The position numbers and the translations under genes were made by a program. Shown piece by piece: positions 9,273 to 16,452 of a stretch of 64,000 bases of DNA; the stretch's first letter is position 1; the number at the start of each line of letters is the position of its first letter. The stretch is taken from contig NZ_JAAAXJ010000017.1 of the NCBI RefSeq assembly GCF_009910705.1, positions 1-64,000 on the forward strand, in the 5' to 3' direction. Origin of the DNA: Microvirga arsenatis (GTDB lineage Bacteria; Pseudomonadota; Alphaproteobacteria; Rhizobiales; Beijerinckiaceae). The notes under the pieces were generated by a model. It worked only from the letters and a program-made list of their open reading frames with translations. It was not told the origin of the DNA and did no database searches.

Positions 9273-9627
9273 GGAATCAAAGAGCGCTATCCTGGCCCTT
9301 GCGGCCCTCGCCCAGTCGACCCGCCTCCACGTGTTCCGCCTGCTGGTGAAGCACGAGCCGGAAGGGCTGCCGGCGGGCGACATCGCCCGTGAGCTAGGCA
9401 TCCCGCACAACACAATGTCGTCGCATCTGGGGATCCTCTCGCGTGCGGGTCTGGTGCGTTCCGAGCGCCGGAGCCGCTCGATTATCTACCGCGCCGACCT
9501 CGCCCGCTTCCGGGAGGTCGCGACCTTCCTGCTCCAGGACTGCTGCGGCGGCCACCCCGACGTGTGCACACCCATTCTCGACGTCCTGACCCCGTGCTGC
9601 CCTCCCAAGGAGACCGCCGATGGCTGA
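9271..9627 (+). CDS. arsR: ArsR-family metalloregulator, first of the ars operon
   Basis: This 118-residue winged-helix repressor has the ArsR/SmtB core: helix ALAALAQSTRLHVFRLLVKHEP (first part, residues 8-29), recognition region LGIPHNTMSSHLGILSRAGLV and the wing RRSRSIIYRADL. The C-terminal tail carries DCCGGHPDVCTP and then PCC (about residues 90-111), a cluster suited to bind As(III) as in C-terminal-type ArsR sensors. It should repress arsR-arsC-acr3 and release on arsenite binding. Its stop overlaps the arsC start by 8 bp, so the two are translationally coupled. The length is typical. Confidence 0.9.
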   Translation: MESKSAILALAALAQSTRLHVFRLLVKHEPEGLPAGDIARELGIPHNTMSSHLGILSRAGLVRSERRSRSIIYRADLARFREVATFLLQDCCGGHPDVCTPILDVLTPCCPPKETADG

Positions 9628-10162
9628 CCGCCCCTACAGCGTCCTGTTCCTCTGCACCGGAAACACTGCCCGCTCGGTCCTGGCCGAGGGCATCCTGCGC
9701 AAGGACGGAGCCGGCCGCTTCAACGCCTTCTCGGCCGGCAGCCAGCCCAAGGGCACGGTCAACCCGTTCGCCCTGAAGGTGCTCGACAGCTTCGGCTACC
9801 CCGCCGACGGCTTCCGCTCCAAGAGCTGGGACGAGTTCTCCGGACCCGGGGCGCCGCAGATGGACTTCATCTTCACGGTATGCGACAGCACCGCGGGCGA
9901 GGCCTGCCCGGTCTGGATCGGCCATCCGGCCACGGCCCACTGGGGCATCGAGGATCCCGCCGCCGTCGAGGGCAGCGACATCGAGAGGGAACGTGCCTTC
10001 GTCCAGGCCTTCAAATACCTGAAGAACCGGATATCCGCCTTCCTTGCCCTGCCCATGGTGAGCCTCGACCAAGCCGCCCTCGCCAATCACCTGAAGGAGA
10101 TCGGACGCCTCGAGGGCGCGACCTCTGGCACCGTGGTCCCTTTCGACCGTCACCCGGCCTGA
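9620..10162 (+). CDS. arsC: Arsenate reductase, low-molecular-weight phosphatase type
   Basis: The 180-residue cytoplasmic enzyme has the LMW tyrosine-phosphatase loop VLFLCTGNTARSVLAEG with catalytic Cys12 and Arg18. A later TVCDSTAGEACPVWIGHPATAHWGIEDPA contains the additional redox cysteines and the Asp-Pro acid typical of arsenate reductases of this class. It reduces As(V) to As(III) so that Acr3 can export it. The protein is longer than the 140-residue minimum because of a C-terminal helical extension (FLALPMVSLDQAALANHLKE). AAGGAG at 9607-9612 precedes the ATG at 9620, which overlaps arsR1. Confidence 0.9.
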   Translation: MADRPYSVLFLCTGNTARSVLAEGILRKDGAGRFNAFSAGSQPKGTVNPFALKVLDSFGYPADGFRSKSWDEFSGPGAPQMDFIFTVCDSTAGEACPVWIGHPATAHWGIEDPAAVEGSDIERERAFVQAFKYLKNRISAFLALPMVSLDQAALANHLKEIGRLEGATSGTVVPFDRHPA

Positions 10163-10172
10163 GACCTTCCCC

Positions 10173-11240
10173 ATGTCCATCTTCGAACGCTACCTGACCC
10201 TCTGGGTCGCCCTGTGCATCGTCGCTGGCATCGTCCTCGGCCATGTCTTCCCCGGCTTCTTCCAGGCCATCGGCGCCCTTGAGGTCGCCAAGGTGAACCT
10301 GCCCGTCGCGGCCCTGATCTGGCTTATGGTCATCCCGATGCTGATCAAGATCGACTTCGCCTCGCTCGGGCGGGTGCGCGAGCACTGGCGCGGCATCGGC
10401 GTGACCCTGTTCATCAACTGGGCGGTGAAGCCGTTCTCGATGGCGGCGCTCAGCTGGCTCTTCGTCGGGTACGTGTTCAGGCCCTACCTGCCCGCGGACC
10501 AGATCAACTCCTATATCGCCGGCCTGATCATCCTAGCCGCCGCGCCCTGTACGGCGATGGTGTTTGTCTGGAGCCACCTGACCAAGGGTGAGCCGCACTT
10601 CACCCTGAGCCAGGTAGCGCTCAACGACGTCATCATGGTGGTGGCCTTCGCACCCATCGTGGCTCTGCTGCTCGGCCTATCCGCTATCGCGGTGCCGTGG
10701 GACACGCTCCTGCTCTCGGTCGTGCTCTACATCGTCATCCCCGTGATCCTCGCCCAATTCCTGCGTTCCCGCCTGATTGCGCTGGGTGGCGAGGCTGCTC
10801 TCACCGGTCTGCTGCTGGTCCTGCAACCGCTTTCTCTGGTGTCGCTGCTCGCCACACTTGTCCTGTTGTTCGGCTTCCAGGGTGAGCAGATCCTGGCCCA
10901 GCCTCTCGTCATCGCCATGTTAGCCGTGCCGATCCTGATTCAGGTCTATCTCAACTCGGGGCTGGCCTACCTGCTCAACCGGATCGCGGGCGAGCAGCAC
11001 TGCGTCGCCGGTCCCTCGGCCCTGATTGGCGCCAGCAACTTCTTCGAGCTTGCCGTCGCAGCCGCCATCAGTCTGTTCGGGTTCAACTCCGGCGCGGCGC
11101 TGGCGATCGTCGTCGGCGTCCTGATTGAGGTGCCCGTGATGCTCTCGGTCGTTTGGATCGTGAACCGCAGCCAGGGCTGGTACGAGCGGGGCATCAGGCG
11201 GTCCGCTCTCTCCGGACGGAAGGTGCCGGCGGGCGAGTGA
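10173..11240 (+). CDS. acr3: Acr3-family arsenite efflux permease
   Basis: The 355-residue protein has about ten membrane helices and matches the ACR3 class. The conserved cysteine sits in AAAPCTAMVFVWSHLTKG (about residue 125), the residue essential for As(III) transport in the family. TLWVALCIVAGIVLGHVFP near the N-terminus and SNFFELAVAAAISLFG near residue 290 are further ACR3 signatures. It exports arsenite made by the adjacent ArsC. It starts 10 bp after arsC and ends 6 bp before the convergent TauE relic. The frame is intact and the length normal. Confidence 0.93.
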   Translation: MSIFERYLTLWVALCIVAGIVLGHVFPGFFQAIGALEVAKVNLPVAALIWLMVIPMLIKIDFASLGRVREHWRGIGVTLFINWAVKPFSMAALSWLFVGYVFRPYLPADQINSYIAGLIILAAAPCTAMVFVWSHLTKGEPHFTLSQVALNDVIMVVAFAPIVALLLGLSAIAVPWDTLLLSVVLYIVIPVILAQFLRSRLIALGGEAALTGLLLVLQPLSLVSLLATLVLLFGFQGEQILAQPLVIAMLAVPILIQVYLNSGLAYLLNRIAGEQHCVAGPSALIGASNFFELAVAAAISLFGFNSGAALAIVVGVLIEVPVMLSVVWIVNRSQGWYERGIRRSALSGRKVPAGE

Positions 11241-11246
11241 GCCCTT

Positions 11247-12055
11247 TCACCCGTGACGCCACACTTTGACCGCTGAAACCAGCAGGATTGCGGCCAGGGT
11301 CGGTAGCAGGACGGCATCGGGAACGATGCCGAGCAGGAGGCCTCCGATGAACGCTCCGGCAACCGAACCCGCGGCCATGAGGAGCAGGAAGGCGCGGTTA
11401 CGGCCGAGAACGGAAAAGTTCCAGTCCCGACTGTAGCGGGTGAAGCCCACGAGCATGGTCGGCAGGCTGACCGCCAGGGACAGGCTTCCGGCCAGCTTGA
11501 TGTCGGCCCCGAACAACGGCACCAGGATCGGAATCAGGAGTTCGCCTCCGGCCACGCCGAGCAGGGAGGCGACGATGCCGATTACGAACGCGGCGATGAT
11601 GCCAACGACGAGTTGCGCCGTCCCGACCAGCAGGGGCCGGCCAGCGCTCGGGTCGTGGCCGAACACCAGCACTCCCGCGATGACGACCAGAAGGATAGCG
11701 ATCACCCGGTAGAGGGTCTCCGACTTCAGGCGGATCGCTCCCCGGCTCCGACCCAGGCACCCAGAAGACTCCCGGCCAGGAGGTTGAGCCCGATAGGCCA
11801 GTGGGCTGCGATCAATCCAAAGGGCACCGTTCCGGCCCGGAACGGCAGCGCGGAGGCGACCATGACGGGACTCGTGGCCTTGTTCAGGATCACCGCGTCC
11901 AGCGCTGCGAAGCGGAACAGGCCAATCAGGAGCGGCAACCGGAACTCAGCCCTGCCGAGGCCGATGAGTCGACCGAGCGTATCGATGACGGTGCCTCCGA
12001 CAAAGGCTGCGGGCATGCACCGGTGGACGATCAGCGGATCGGGATCGGATTTCAT
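11247..12055 (-). pseudogene. TauE/SafE-family sulfite/anion exporter, one-base frameshift
   Basis: The N-terminal part (from the ATG at 12055) reads through two membrane segments to WVGAGERSA and stops. The rest (LKSETLYRVIAILLVVIAGVL to SAVKVWRHG) continues one frame over and contains the family's repeated pattern GIVASLLGVAGGELLIPILV plus AGSLSLAVSLPTML. One added base in the C4 run at 11740-11743 gives one 269-residue protein of normal TauE/SafE length. Members export sulfite or other small anions. Placed between acr3 and arsR2, it may act on thiolated or oxyanion species, but that is inference. All other sequence looks undamaged, so a sequencing error is possible. Confidence 0.8.
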
Positions 12056-12088
12056 AAGGCATCATCACGAAACCCGGCCCAAGACGCA

Positions 12089-12147
12089 ATTTCGATAATT
12101 TTAGAAATATCGCTTGACAACTGCCCCAAGCAGGTTCACGATATTTC
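12089..12147 (+). promoter_or_regulatory. arsR2/TauE divergent promoter region with ArsR2-type operators
   Basis: ATTTC (12089-12093) and GAAAT (12104-12108) form an inverted repeat with a 10-bp gap, the same geometry as the arsR1 operator. A longer perfect pair, GAAATATCG (12104-12112) and CGATATTTC (12139-12147), brackets the promoter TTGACA (12114-12119), 17 bp, CACGAT (12137-12142). The second arm ends 1 bp before the arsR2 ATG. The arrangement fits autorepression and perhaps joint control of the divergent TauE gene. As with arsR1, the predicted transcription start is practically at the ATG. Confidence 0.55.
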
Positions 12148-12148
12148 C

Positions 12149-12466
12149 ATGAACATCGAACAAGCAGCCAAGCAACTCGAAGCTCTTGGAAACACCACCC
12201 GGCTCCAGGTCTATCGCACCCTGGTGCGGGCTGGAGAGGCGGGCCTACCGGTTGGCCAGATCCAGGAGCGCCTCGGCATTCCGGGATCGACACTCTCGCA
12301 TCACCTCCAGCGGCTTCTGTTGACCGGGCTGGTGACGCAGGAGCGGCAGGCTACCACCCTGATCTGCCGGGCCAACTACCCGGCAATGAACGGCCTCATC
12401 GGCTTCCTAGCCGACGAGTGCTGCGCCGACGCAGGGTGCGGAGTCCAGGCGGAGAACGCCGCCTGA
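12149..12466 (+). CDS. arsR: Second ArsR-family metalloregulator
   Basis: The 105-residue product has the ArsR winged-helix fold: AKQLEALGNTTRLQVYRTLV (residues 7-26), the recognition helix LGIPGSTLSHHLQRLLLTGLV and a short wing RQATTLICRANY. The C-terminus carries DECCADAGCG (about residues 91-100), a vicinal-cysteine cluster likely to bind As(III) or another thiophilic ion. The ATG at 12149 is chosen because it directly follows the promoter/operator and gives the usual ArsR length; the open frame upstream to 11801 is antisense to the TauE gene. It heads the DUF1127-flavoprotein-MFS group. Confidence 0.88.
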   Translation: MNIEQAAKQLEALGNTTRLQVYRTLVRAGEAGLPVGQIQERLGIPGSTLSHHLQRLLLTGLVTQERQATTLICRANYPAMNGLIGFLADECCADAGCGVQAENAA

Positions 12467-12477
12467 TTTATTTTTGC

Positions 12478-12504
12478 CCGGTATTTCTATGATACCGGAA
12501 ATAT
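12478..12504 (+). promoter_or_regulatory. Operator-like inverted repeats before the DUF1127 gene
   Basis: Two overlapping dyads occur in the 52-bp gap after arsR2. TATTTC (12482-12487) and GAAATA (12498-12503) have a 10-bp gap, matching the arsR2 operator. CCGGTAT (12478-12484) and ATACCGG (12492-12498) are perfect 7-bp arms with a 7-bp loop. A second ArsR2 site inside its own operon would allow separate tuning of the flavoprotein genes. Confidence 0.5.
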
Positions 12505-12518
12505 GAAAGGATACGCAG

Positions 12519-12773
12519 ATGCCTGGCTTCCTTACCTTCCTTCTCCATCTCGCCCGCGCAGCTCGGAACCGCCAGCAGGTCGTCGCCCTCGGCGAGCTCG
12601 ACGATCACCTCCTGCGCGACATCGGGCTTGAGCGGTCCGACGTCCTCTCCGCCTTGGCCCAGCCCCGCCACCGCGATCCCTCGCGGATGCTCAAGCTCCT
12701 CTGCTGCCACAGCCGCGTCTTCATCGAGCGCGTGCGAGACGGCTTCGCTCCCCGACCCGCCTCCTGCTGCTGA
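12519..12773 (+). CDS. DUF1127 (YjiS-like) small protein
   Basis: The 84-residue protein has the DUF1127 core: a basic helix FLLHLARAARNRQQVVALGELDDHLLRDIGLERSDV (residues 6-41, seen in parts), where LxxLDDxxLRDIGL is the family signature. Small DUF1127 proteins are often RNA-associated or stress-related regulators in alphaproteobacteria. This one carries extra cysteines, LLCCH near residue 60 and a terminal SCC, not typical of the family. It sits between arsR2 and the flavoprotein with a GAAAGG Shine-Dalgarno at 12505-12510 and a 15-bp gap downstream, so it belongs to the arsenic operon. An arsenic-related role through the Cys pairs is a guess. Confidence 0.82.
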   Translation: MPGFLTFLLHLARAARNRQQVVALGELDDHLLRDIGLERSDVLSALAQPRHRDPSRMLKLLCCHSRVFIERVRDGFAPRPASCC

Positions 12774-12788
12774 CCAAGGAGCCCTGCC

Positions 12789-14219
12789 ATGACCTCGTCT
12801 GATGCCCTTCCCGTAGCCGTCATCGGCGCGGGCCCCGTCGGCTTGGCCGCCGCCGCCCACCTGATCCAGCGCGGCCTGCCCGTGAAGGTCTACGAAGCGG
12901 GCGCGACCGTCGCCGCCAACGTCCGCGACTGGGGTCATGTTCGTCTCTTCTCACCGTGGGAGTACAACACTGACGCGGCGGCGCGCGCCCTGCTCCAGTC
13001 CCATGGCTGGCAGCAACCGCCCGGGAAGGCCATGCCCACGGGATCGGACCTCTACGAGGCCTACCTCAAGCCGCTTGCCGCGACGCCGGAGATGGCAGCG
13101 GTGATCGAGACCAATGCCACGGTGAAGGCGATCACCCGGTGGGGCGCTGACAAGGTGCTCAGCAAGGGGCGTGAGACCAAGCCCTTCGTCCTCGCCGTAT
13201 CCGACGGCAACGGTACGATCCGGCGAGACCTGGCGCGGGCAGTGATCGACGCTTCCGGCACGTGGACGGCCCCGAATCCGCTTGGCGCGGGTGGCATCCT
13301 GGCCGAGGGCGAGGCCGAGAACGCGGACCGCATCGCCTACGGCATTCCGGACGTGCTCGGACGCGACCGCGCTGCCTATGAGGGCAGGACGACCTTGGTC
13401 GTCGGCGCCGGCCACTCCGCCGCCAACGTGCTTATCGACCTGACCCGCCTGGCGGAGCAGGATCCCACGACCTCCATCGTCTGGGCGACCCGCGGCGAAA
13501 ACCTGATGCGGGTGTATGGTGGCGGCCGAGCCGACCAGCTCCCGGCCCGCGGCGAGCTTGGGTCCAGCCTCAAGGCGCTTGTGGACAGCGGACGGGTCAC
13601 CCTGGTCTCCGGCTTCTCCGCAACCCGGGTGAAGGCCGCCGGCGACCAGGTCATGGTCGAGGGTGAGACGGCACAGGGCATCCGCGAGCTCGGACCCGTC
13701 GATCGAATCGTCGTGTCGACCGGCCAGCGCCCCGACCTGAACCTGACCCGCGAGCTCCGGCTCGATCTCGATCCGTGGCTGGAGAGTTCGAAGGCGCTCG
13801 GGCCGCTGATCGACCCGAACCTGCACTCGTGCGGATCGGTGCCGCCGCACGGCCACCGCGAGCTCGCCCATCCGGAGCCCGGCTTCTACACGGTCGGCAT
13901 CAAGAGCTACGGGCGCGCCCCGACCTTCCTGATGCTGACGGGCTACGAGCAGGTCCGGTCCGTGGTGGCGGCCATCGCAGGCGACCTCGCGGCAGCGGAC
14001 GACATCCACCTCGTCCTGCCGGACACAGGAGTTTGCTCGACCAACTCCCTGCAGGACAGCGCGGCCGCCTCGTCCAGCTGCTGCGGAGGTCCCGCTCCGA
14101 CGCAGGTCGGAGCCTGCTGCGTCGCGGATGCCGAGGCCAAGGCTGAAGGTAGGTCCGGCTGCGGCTGCGGCCCGACCCAGGCGCTGGATAAGGTTGCCGA
14201 GCCGGCCGGCTGCTGCTGA
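12789..14219 (+). CDS. FAD/NAD(P)-binding flavoprotein of ars operons (ArsO-like) with Cys-rich tail
   Basis: The 476-residue protein has two Rossmann dinucleotide sites, PVAVIGAGPVGLAAAAHL near residue 8 (FAD) and LVVGAGHSAANVL near residue 203 (NADPH), with an intervening WGHVRLFSPWEYNTD segment. It matches the flavin-dependent monooxygenase/oxidoreductase often found in arsenic operons. The tail (residues 420-476) is unusual: it contains SSSCCGG, GACCV, GCGCG and a terminal GCC, nine cysteines in roughly 50 residues, well suited to bind arsenicals or soft metals. It is downstream of arsR2 and followed by an MFS transporter relic that would have exported the product. The substrate is not known. 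Confidence 0.84.
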   Translation: MTSSDALPVAVIGAGPVGLAAAAHLIQRGLPVKVYEAGATVAANVRDWGHVRLFSPWEYNTDAAARALLQSHGWQQPPGKAMPTGSDLYEAYLKPLAATPEMAAVIETNATVKAITRWGADKVLSKGRETKPFVLAVSDGNGTIRRDLARAVIDASGTWTAPNPLGAGGILAEGEAENADRIAYGIPDVLGRDRAAYEGRTTLVVGAGHSAANVLIDLTRLAEQDPTTSIVWATRGENLMRVYGGGRADQLPARGELGSSLKALVDSGRVTLVSGFSATRVKAAGDQVMVEGETAQGIRELGPVDRIVVSTGQRPDLNLTRELRLDLDPWLESSKALGPLIDPNLHSCGSVPPHGHRELAHPEPGFYTVGIKSYGRAPTFLMLTGYEQVRSVVAAIAGDLAAADDIHLVLPDTGVCSTNSLQDSAAASSSCCGGPAPTQVGACCVADAEAKAEGRSGCGCGPTQALDKVAEPAGCC

Positions 14220-14228
14220 GATCCGCAG

Positions 14229-14637
14229 GTGTCAGATTCCGCAACCGAGGCCGTGGTGGACAATCCCGCCACTCCGAAACCAGGCCCGAGGGTGGTCATC
14301 TCCACCCTCGGAGTCACGCAGATCCTCGCCTGAGGATCGTCCTACTACCTGCCCGCGGCACTCGCCAAGCCGATTGCCGCCGACACGGGCTAGTCCCTGG
14401 GCTGGGTCGTCGGTGGCCTGTCTGTGACCTGCTCGCGTCGGGCCTGGTCGCGCCATGGGTTGGGCGCACCATCGATGCCAAAGGTGGCCACCCTGTCCTC
14501 ATTGGCAGCTCCGTCCTTTTGGGATCGGGGCTGGCGCTGGCCCACAGCCTTCCCGTAACTTCCTGGCCTGGTTGCTGATGGGCGTCAGCATGGGCTCTAG
14601 GCTCAACGATGCGGCCTTTGCCCTTTCAAGAAACTCT
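14229..14637 (+). pseudogene. MFS transporter relic (N-terminal quarter, stops and frameshifts)
   Basis: A GTG at 14229 opens a frame reading VVISTLGVTQILA, then a TGA, then GSSYYLPAALAKPIAADTG, a TAG and SLGWVVGGLS. Both stops replace tryptophan codons of this MFS group (TGG to TGA and TGG to TAG). After a frameshift near 14429 it continues LLASGLVAPWVGRTIDAKGG and VLLGSGLALAHSLPV, and after another near 14563, FLAWLLMGVSMGS. The similarity stops near 14637, about 110 residues in, so three quarters of the gene are gone. It follows the flavoprotein by 9 bp and was probably the matching exporter in the ars operon. Confidence 0.75.
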
Positions 14638-14647
14638 GATCAAAGAG

Positions 14648-15198
14648 ATGGAAACCAAGATCAAGAACGATCCGGGATCACGTGTCGTCCACATTACCAT
14701 TACCTTCAACCCATAGGACTCACGGCAATTGAAGGGGTATGTAGGACCATCGAGAGGCACTGCAATCGACAATATGGCCTCTGATCTCTTCGACACCTTC
14801 AGAAGCTTCTACTTCTCAATCTTGAAAGATTGCATCAGCAACTACAACAGGCCGTCAAAGCTTCATCTCCAGCCCCGAATTGAGGCATTCATTGATGACA
14901 CAGATGGCCTTGATCCTATCCCCCTATTCATGCTGTAGCCTTCATTCCAAGCGGGATCGCTGACGACTTCAAGTAATGGATCTTCAGAGGAAAACACAAA
15001 ACCCGATGGGCAGAGCTCCAGGGCAGAGGCACAATTGAGATTGAAGCTTGTCACACAAGCCCCAAGCTCTTTCCCAATACCGTTGTGCAAGCCTCTAAAT
15101 ATTGAGCAAAGCGTACATACGGTAGTAGCGACGGCGAGTCTCTTGTCACTTCCTATCCTGAGCTGAAGTTCGCTCAGGACGTCCCTTTAGCGGAATGA
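14648..15198 (+). pseudogene. Unknown relic gene, about 183 codons with three stops and one frameshift
   Basis: A protein-like reading can be followed from the ATG at 14648: METKIKNDPGSRVVHITITF, a TAG, LKGYVGPSRGTAIDNM, ILKDCISNYNRPSKLHLQ, IEAFIDDTDGLDPIPLF. After one frameshift near 14928 it runs VAFIPSGIADDF, a TAA, WIFRGKHKTRWAELQGRG, IEIEACHTSPKLFPNTVV, a TGA, KRTYGSSDGESLVTSYPE and LKFAQDVPLAE to the stop at 15196-15198. Composition is normal for a soluble protein. The end abuts a convergent relic. I do not recognise the family; the HITITFNP opening recalls HUH replication proteins, but no second His pair or Tyr motif is certain. It begins right where the MFS relic is cut, which suggests an insertion boundary. 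Confidence 0.5.
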
Positions 15199-15429
15199 TC
15201 AGAATGCCTTGTTCTGAGCACCCTTACAGTGGTTCATGTAGAGATATTTTAGGGCGTTCTGCGCCCGTTCAAACTGCCCAGGCTTGAAGTCTGCCCATAT
15301 GCTATATCCGTTTGCGAGACGATAGGAAGTCCCTCGCTCAGTTGCCCAAATCTCCCTGCCGCAAGCTTTATCTTCGTAGCTTCAAGCGGCTCGCGTCTTA
15401 GGCCTCTTCTTGGTTCCTTTTTCCGCCAT
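15199..15429 (-). pseudogene. Unknown 76-codon relic with one in-frame TGA
   Basis: From the ATG at 15429 the frame reads MAEKGTKKRPKTRAA, a TGA at codon 16 (15382-15384), then SYEDKACGREIWATERG, YRLANGYSIWADFKPGQF and AQNALKYLYMNHCKGAQN to a stop at 15199-15201. Aromatic and basic residues are well spread and the frame is open apart from the single stop, so it looks like a decayed real gene. It is tail to tail with the relic on the other strand without a gap. No family is recognised. Confidence 0.42.
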
Positions 15430-15483
15430 GCAGAAGCCTCTAGGTTCTGATTCAGTGCAACGCCGTTTTCGCCATGATGAATT

Positions 15484-15645
15484 TCACGATGGCAGCTTGG
15501 GCGGACTGCTCCAATCCTCGCAACCCTGTCCCTGCTCGCCGCACAGAACGATCTCCGGAAGCACGTAGGTCTTGAGCTGTTGCGTGTTGGAGCATGCCGC
15601 TGCCACAAGTTCGGCCCTAGCGGTCACCAGTCGCTTGGCGCACAT
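15484..15645 (-). CDS. Possible 53-residue small protein
   Basis: The ATG at 15645 opens a 53-codon frame reading MCAKRLVTARAELVAAACS, QQLKTYVLPEIVLCGEQG and EDWSSPPKLPS. It has four cysteines and no hydrophobic helix. It faces the same way as the relic at 15199-15429 and may be part of the same cassette. No homologue is recognised and no strong Shine-Dalgarno is seen, so it may not be expressed. Confidence 0.3.
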   Translation of the reverse strand: MCAKRLVTARAELVAAACSNTQQLKTYVLPEIVLCGEQGQGCEDWSSPPKLPS

Positions 15646-15804
15646 TCAAGGGCGATGCAATATAATTGTGAAATTGTCGAAGTCGTGGAGATCCCTGGTG
15701 GGCGAAAGGTCGCGGCCTGGGCAGCCTCGAGGAACCCGACGTCAGGTCGGAGGTTTCCTTTCCGGAAGCCAAGCTTAGGCCGGCGGGTGTCCAAGCGAGG
15801 AACG

Positions 15805-16452
15805 ATGATCAAGTGGAAATATGACCGGCACGAGATCCTGGCTGATGGAGTTGTTCACGGCCTTGGCATCGTCGTCGGTGTCGTTGGCGTCCCCCTCCTA
15901 CTGGTTTTGGCTGCACCGACGGTAGGTGCCTGGGAGATGATGTCGGTTGCAATCTATGCAGGCGGCCTGCTGGCTGTGCTCGTTGTCTCGGCAGCCTACA
16001 ACCTCTGGCCCGTTTCTCCGGTCAAATGGGTTCTACGCCGCTTTGACCACTCCGCGATCTACCTCCTGATTGCGGGCACCTACACGCCGTTCATCAGCCA
16101 GATGAAGGCAAGCCTGGAATCTGTCGTTCTCCTGGCAGGCGTATGGTTGACATCCCTACTGGGAATCGCTCTCAAGCTGAGTTTCCCAGGACGCTTCGAC
16201 AGGCTCTCGATCGTGCTCTACCTGCTTTTGGGCTGGAGCGGTATTATGGCTTACGAGTCCATGTTCGGCATGCTTCCCAATTCAACCCTCGGGCTCCTGG
16301 TTTCCGGTGGGGTGCTCTACACCACTGGGGTGGTATTTCACGTCTGGGAGAGCCTGCGCTTCCACAACGCTATCTGGCACGCCTTTGTCCTTATCGCGGC
16401 GGTCTGCCACTATGGTGCAGTCCTCGACTGCATGGTCCTGGCTAGAGAGTGA
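15805..16452 (+). CDS. Hemolysin III / YqfA-type membrane protein (PAQR fold)
   Basis: The ATG at 15805 is preceded by GAGG at 15797-15800 and gives 215 residues, the normal length; the open frame upstream is not needed. Seven membrane helices are visible. The family's metal-binding residues are present: ADGVVHGLG in TM1 (His), FDHSAIYLLIAGTYTPF near residue 70, and HVWESLRFHNAIWHAFVLIAAVCHY near the C-terminus with the HxxxH-type pair. Bacterial members (TrhA/YqfA group) influence membrane-lipid homeostasis and resemble PAQR receptors; the haemolysin name is historic. It stands alone between relic regions. Confidence 0.88.
   Translation: MIKWKYDRHEILADGVVHGLGIVVGVVGVPLLLVLAAPTVGAWEMMSVAIYAGGLLAVLVVSAAYNLWPVSPVKWVLRRFDHSAIYLLIAGTYTPFISQMKASLESVVLLAGVWLTSLLGIALKLSFPGRFDRLSIVLYLLLGWSGIMAYESMFGMLPNSTLGLLVSGGVLYTTGVVFHVWESLRFHNAIWHAFVLIAAVCHYGAVLDCMVLARE

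Noticed and set aside
14455..14784. 109-codon plus-strand frame
   Set aside because: It runs across the MFS relic and the unknown relic in a shadow frame; the protein-like readings are in other frames.
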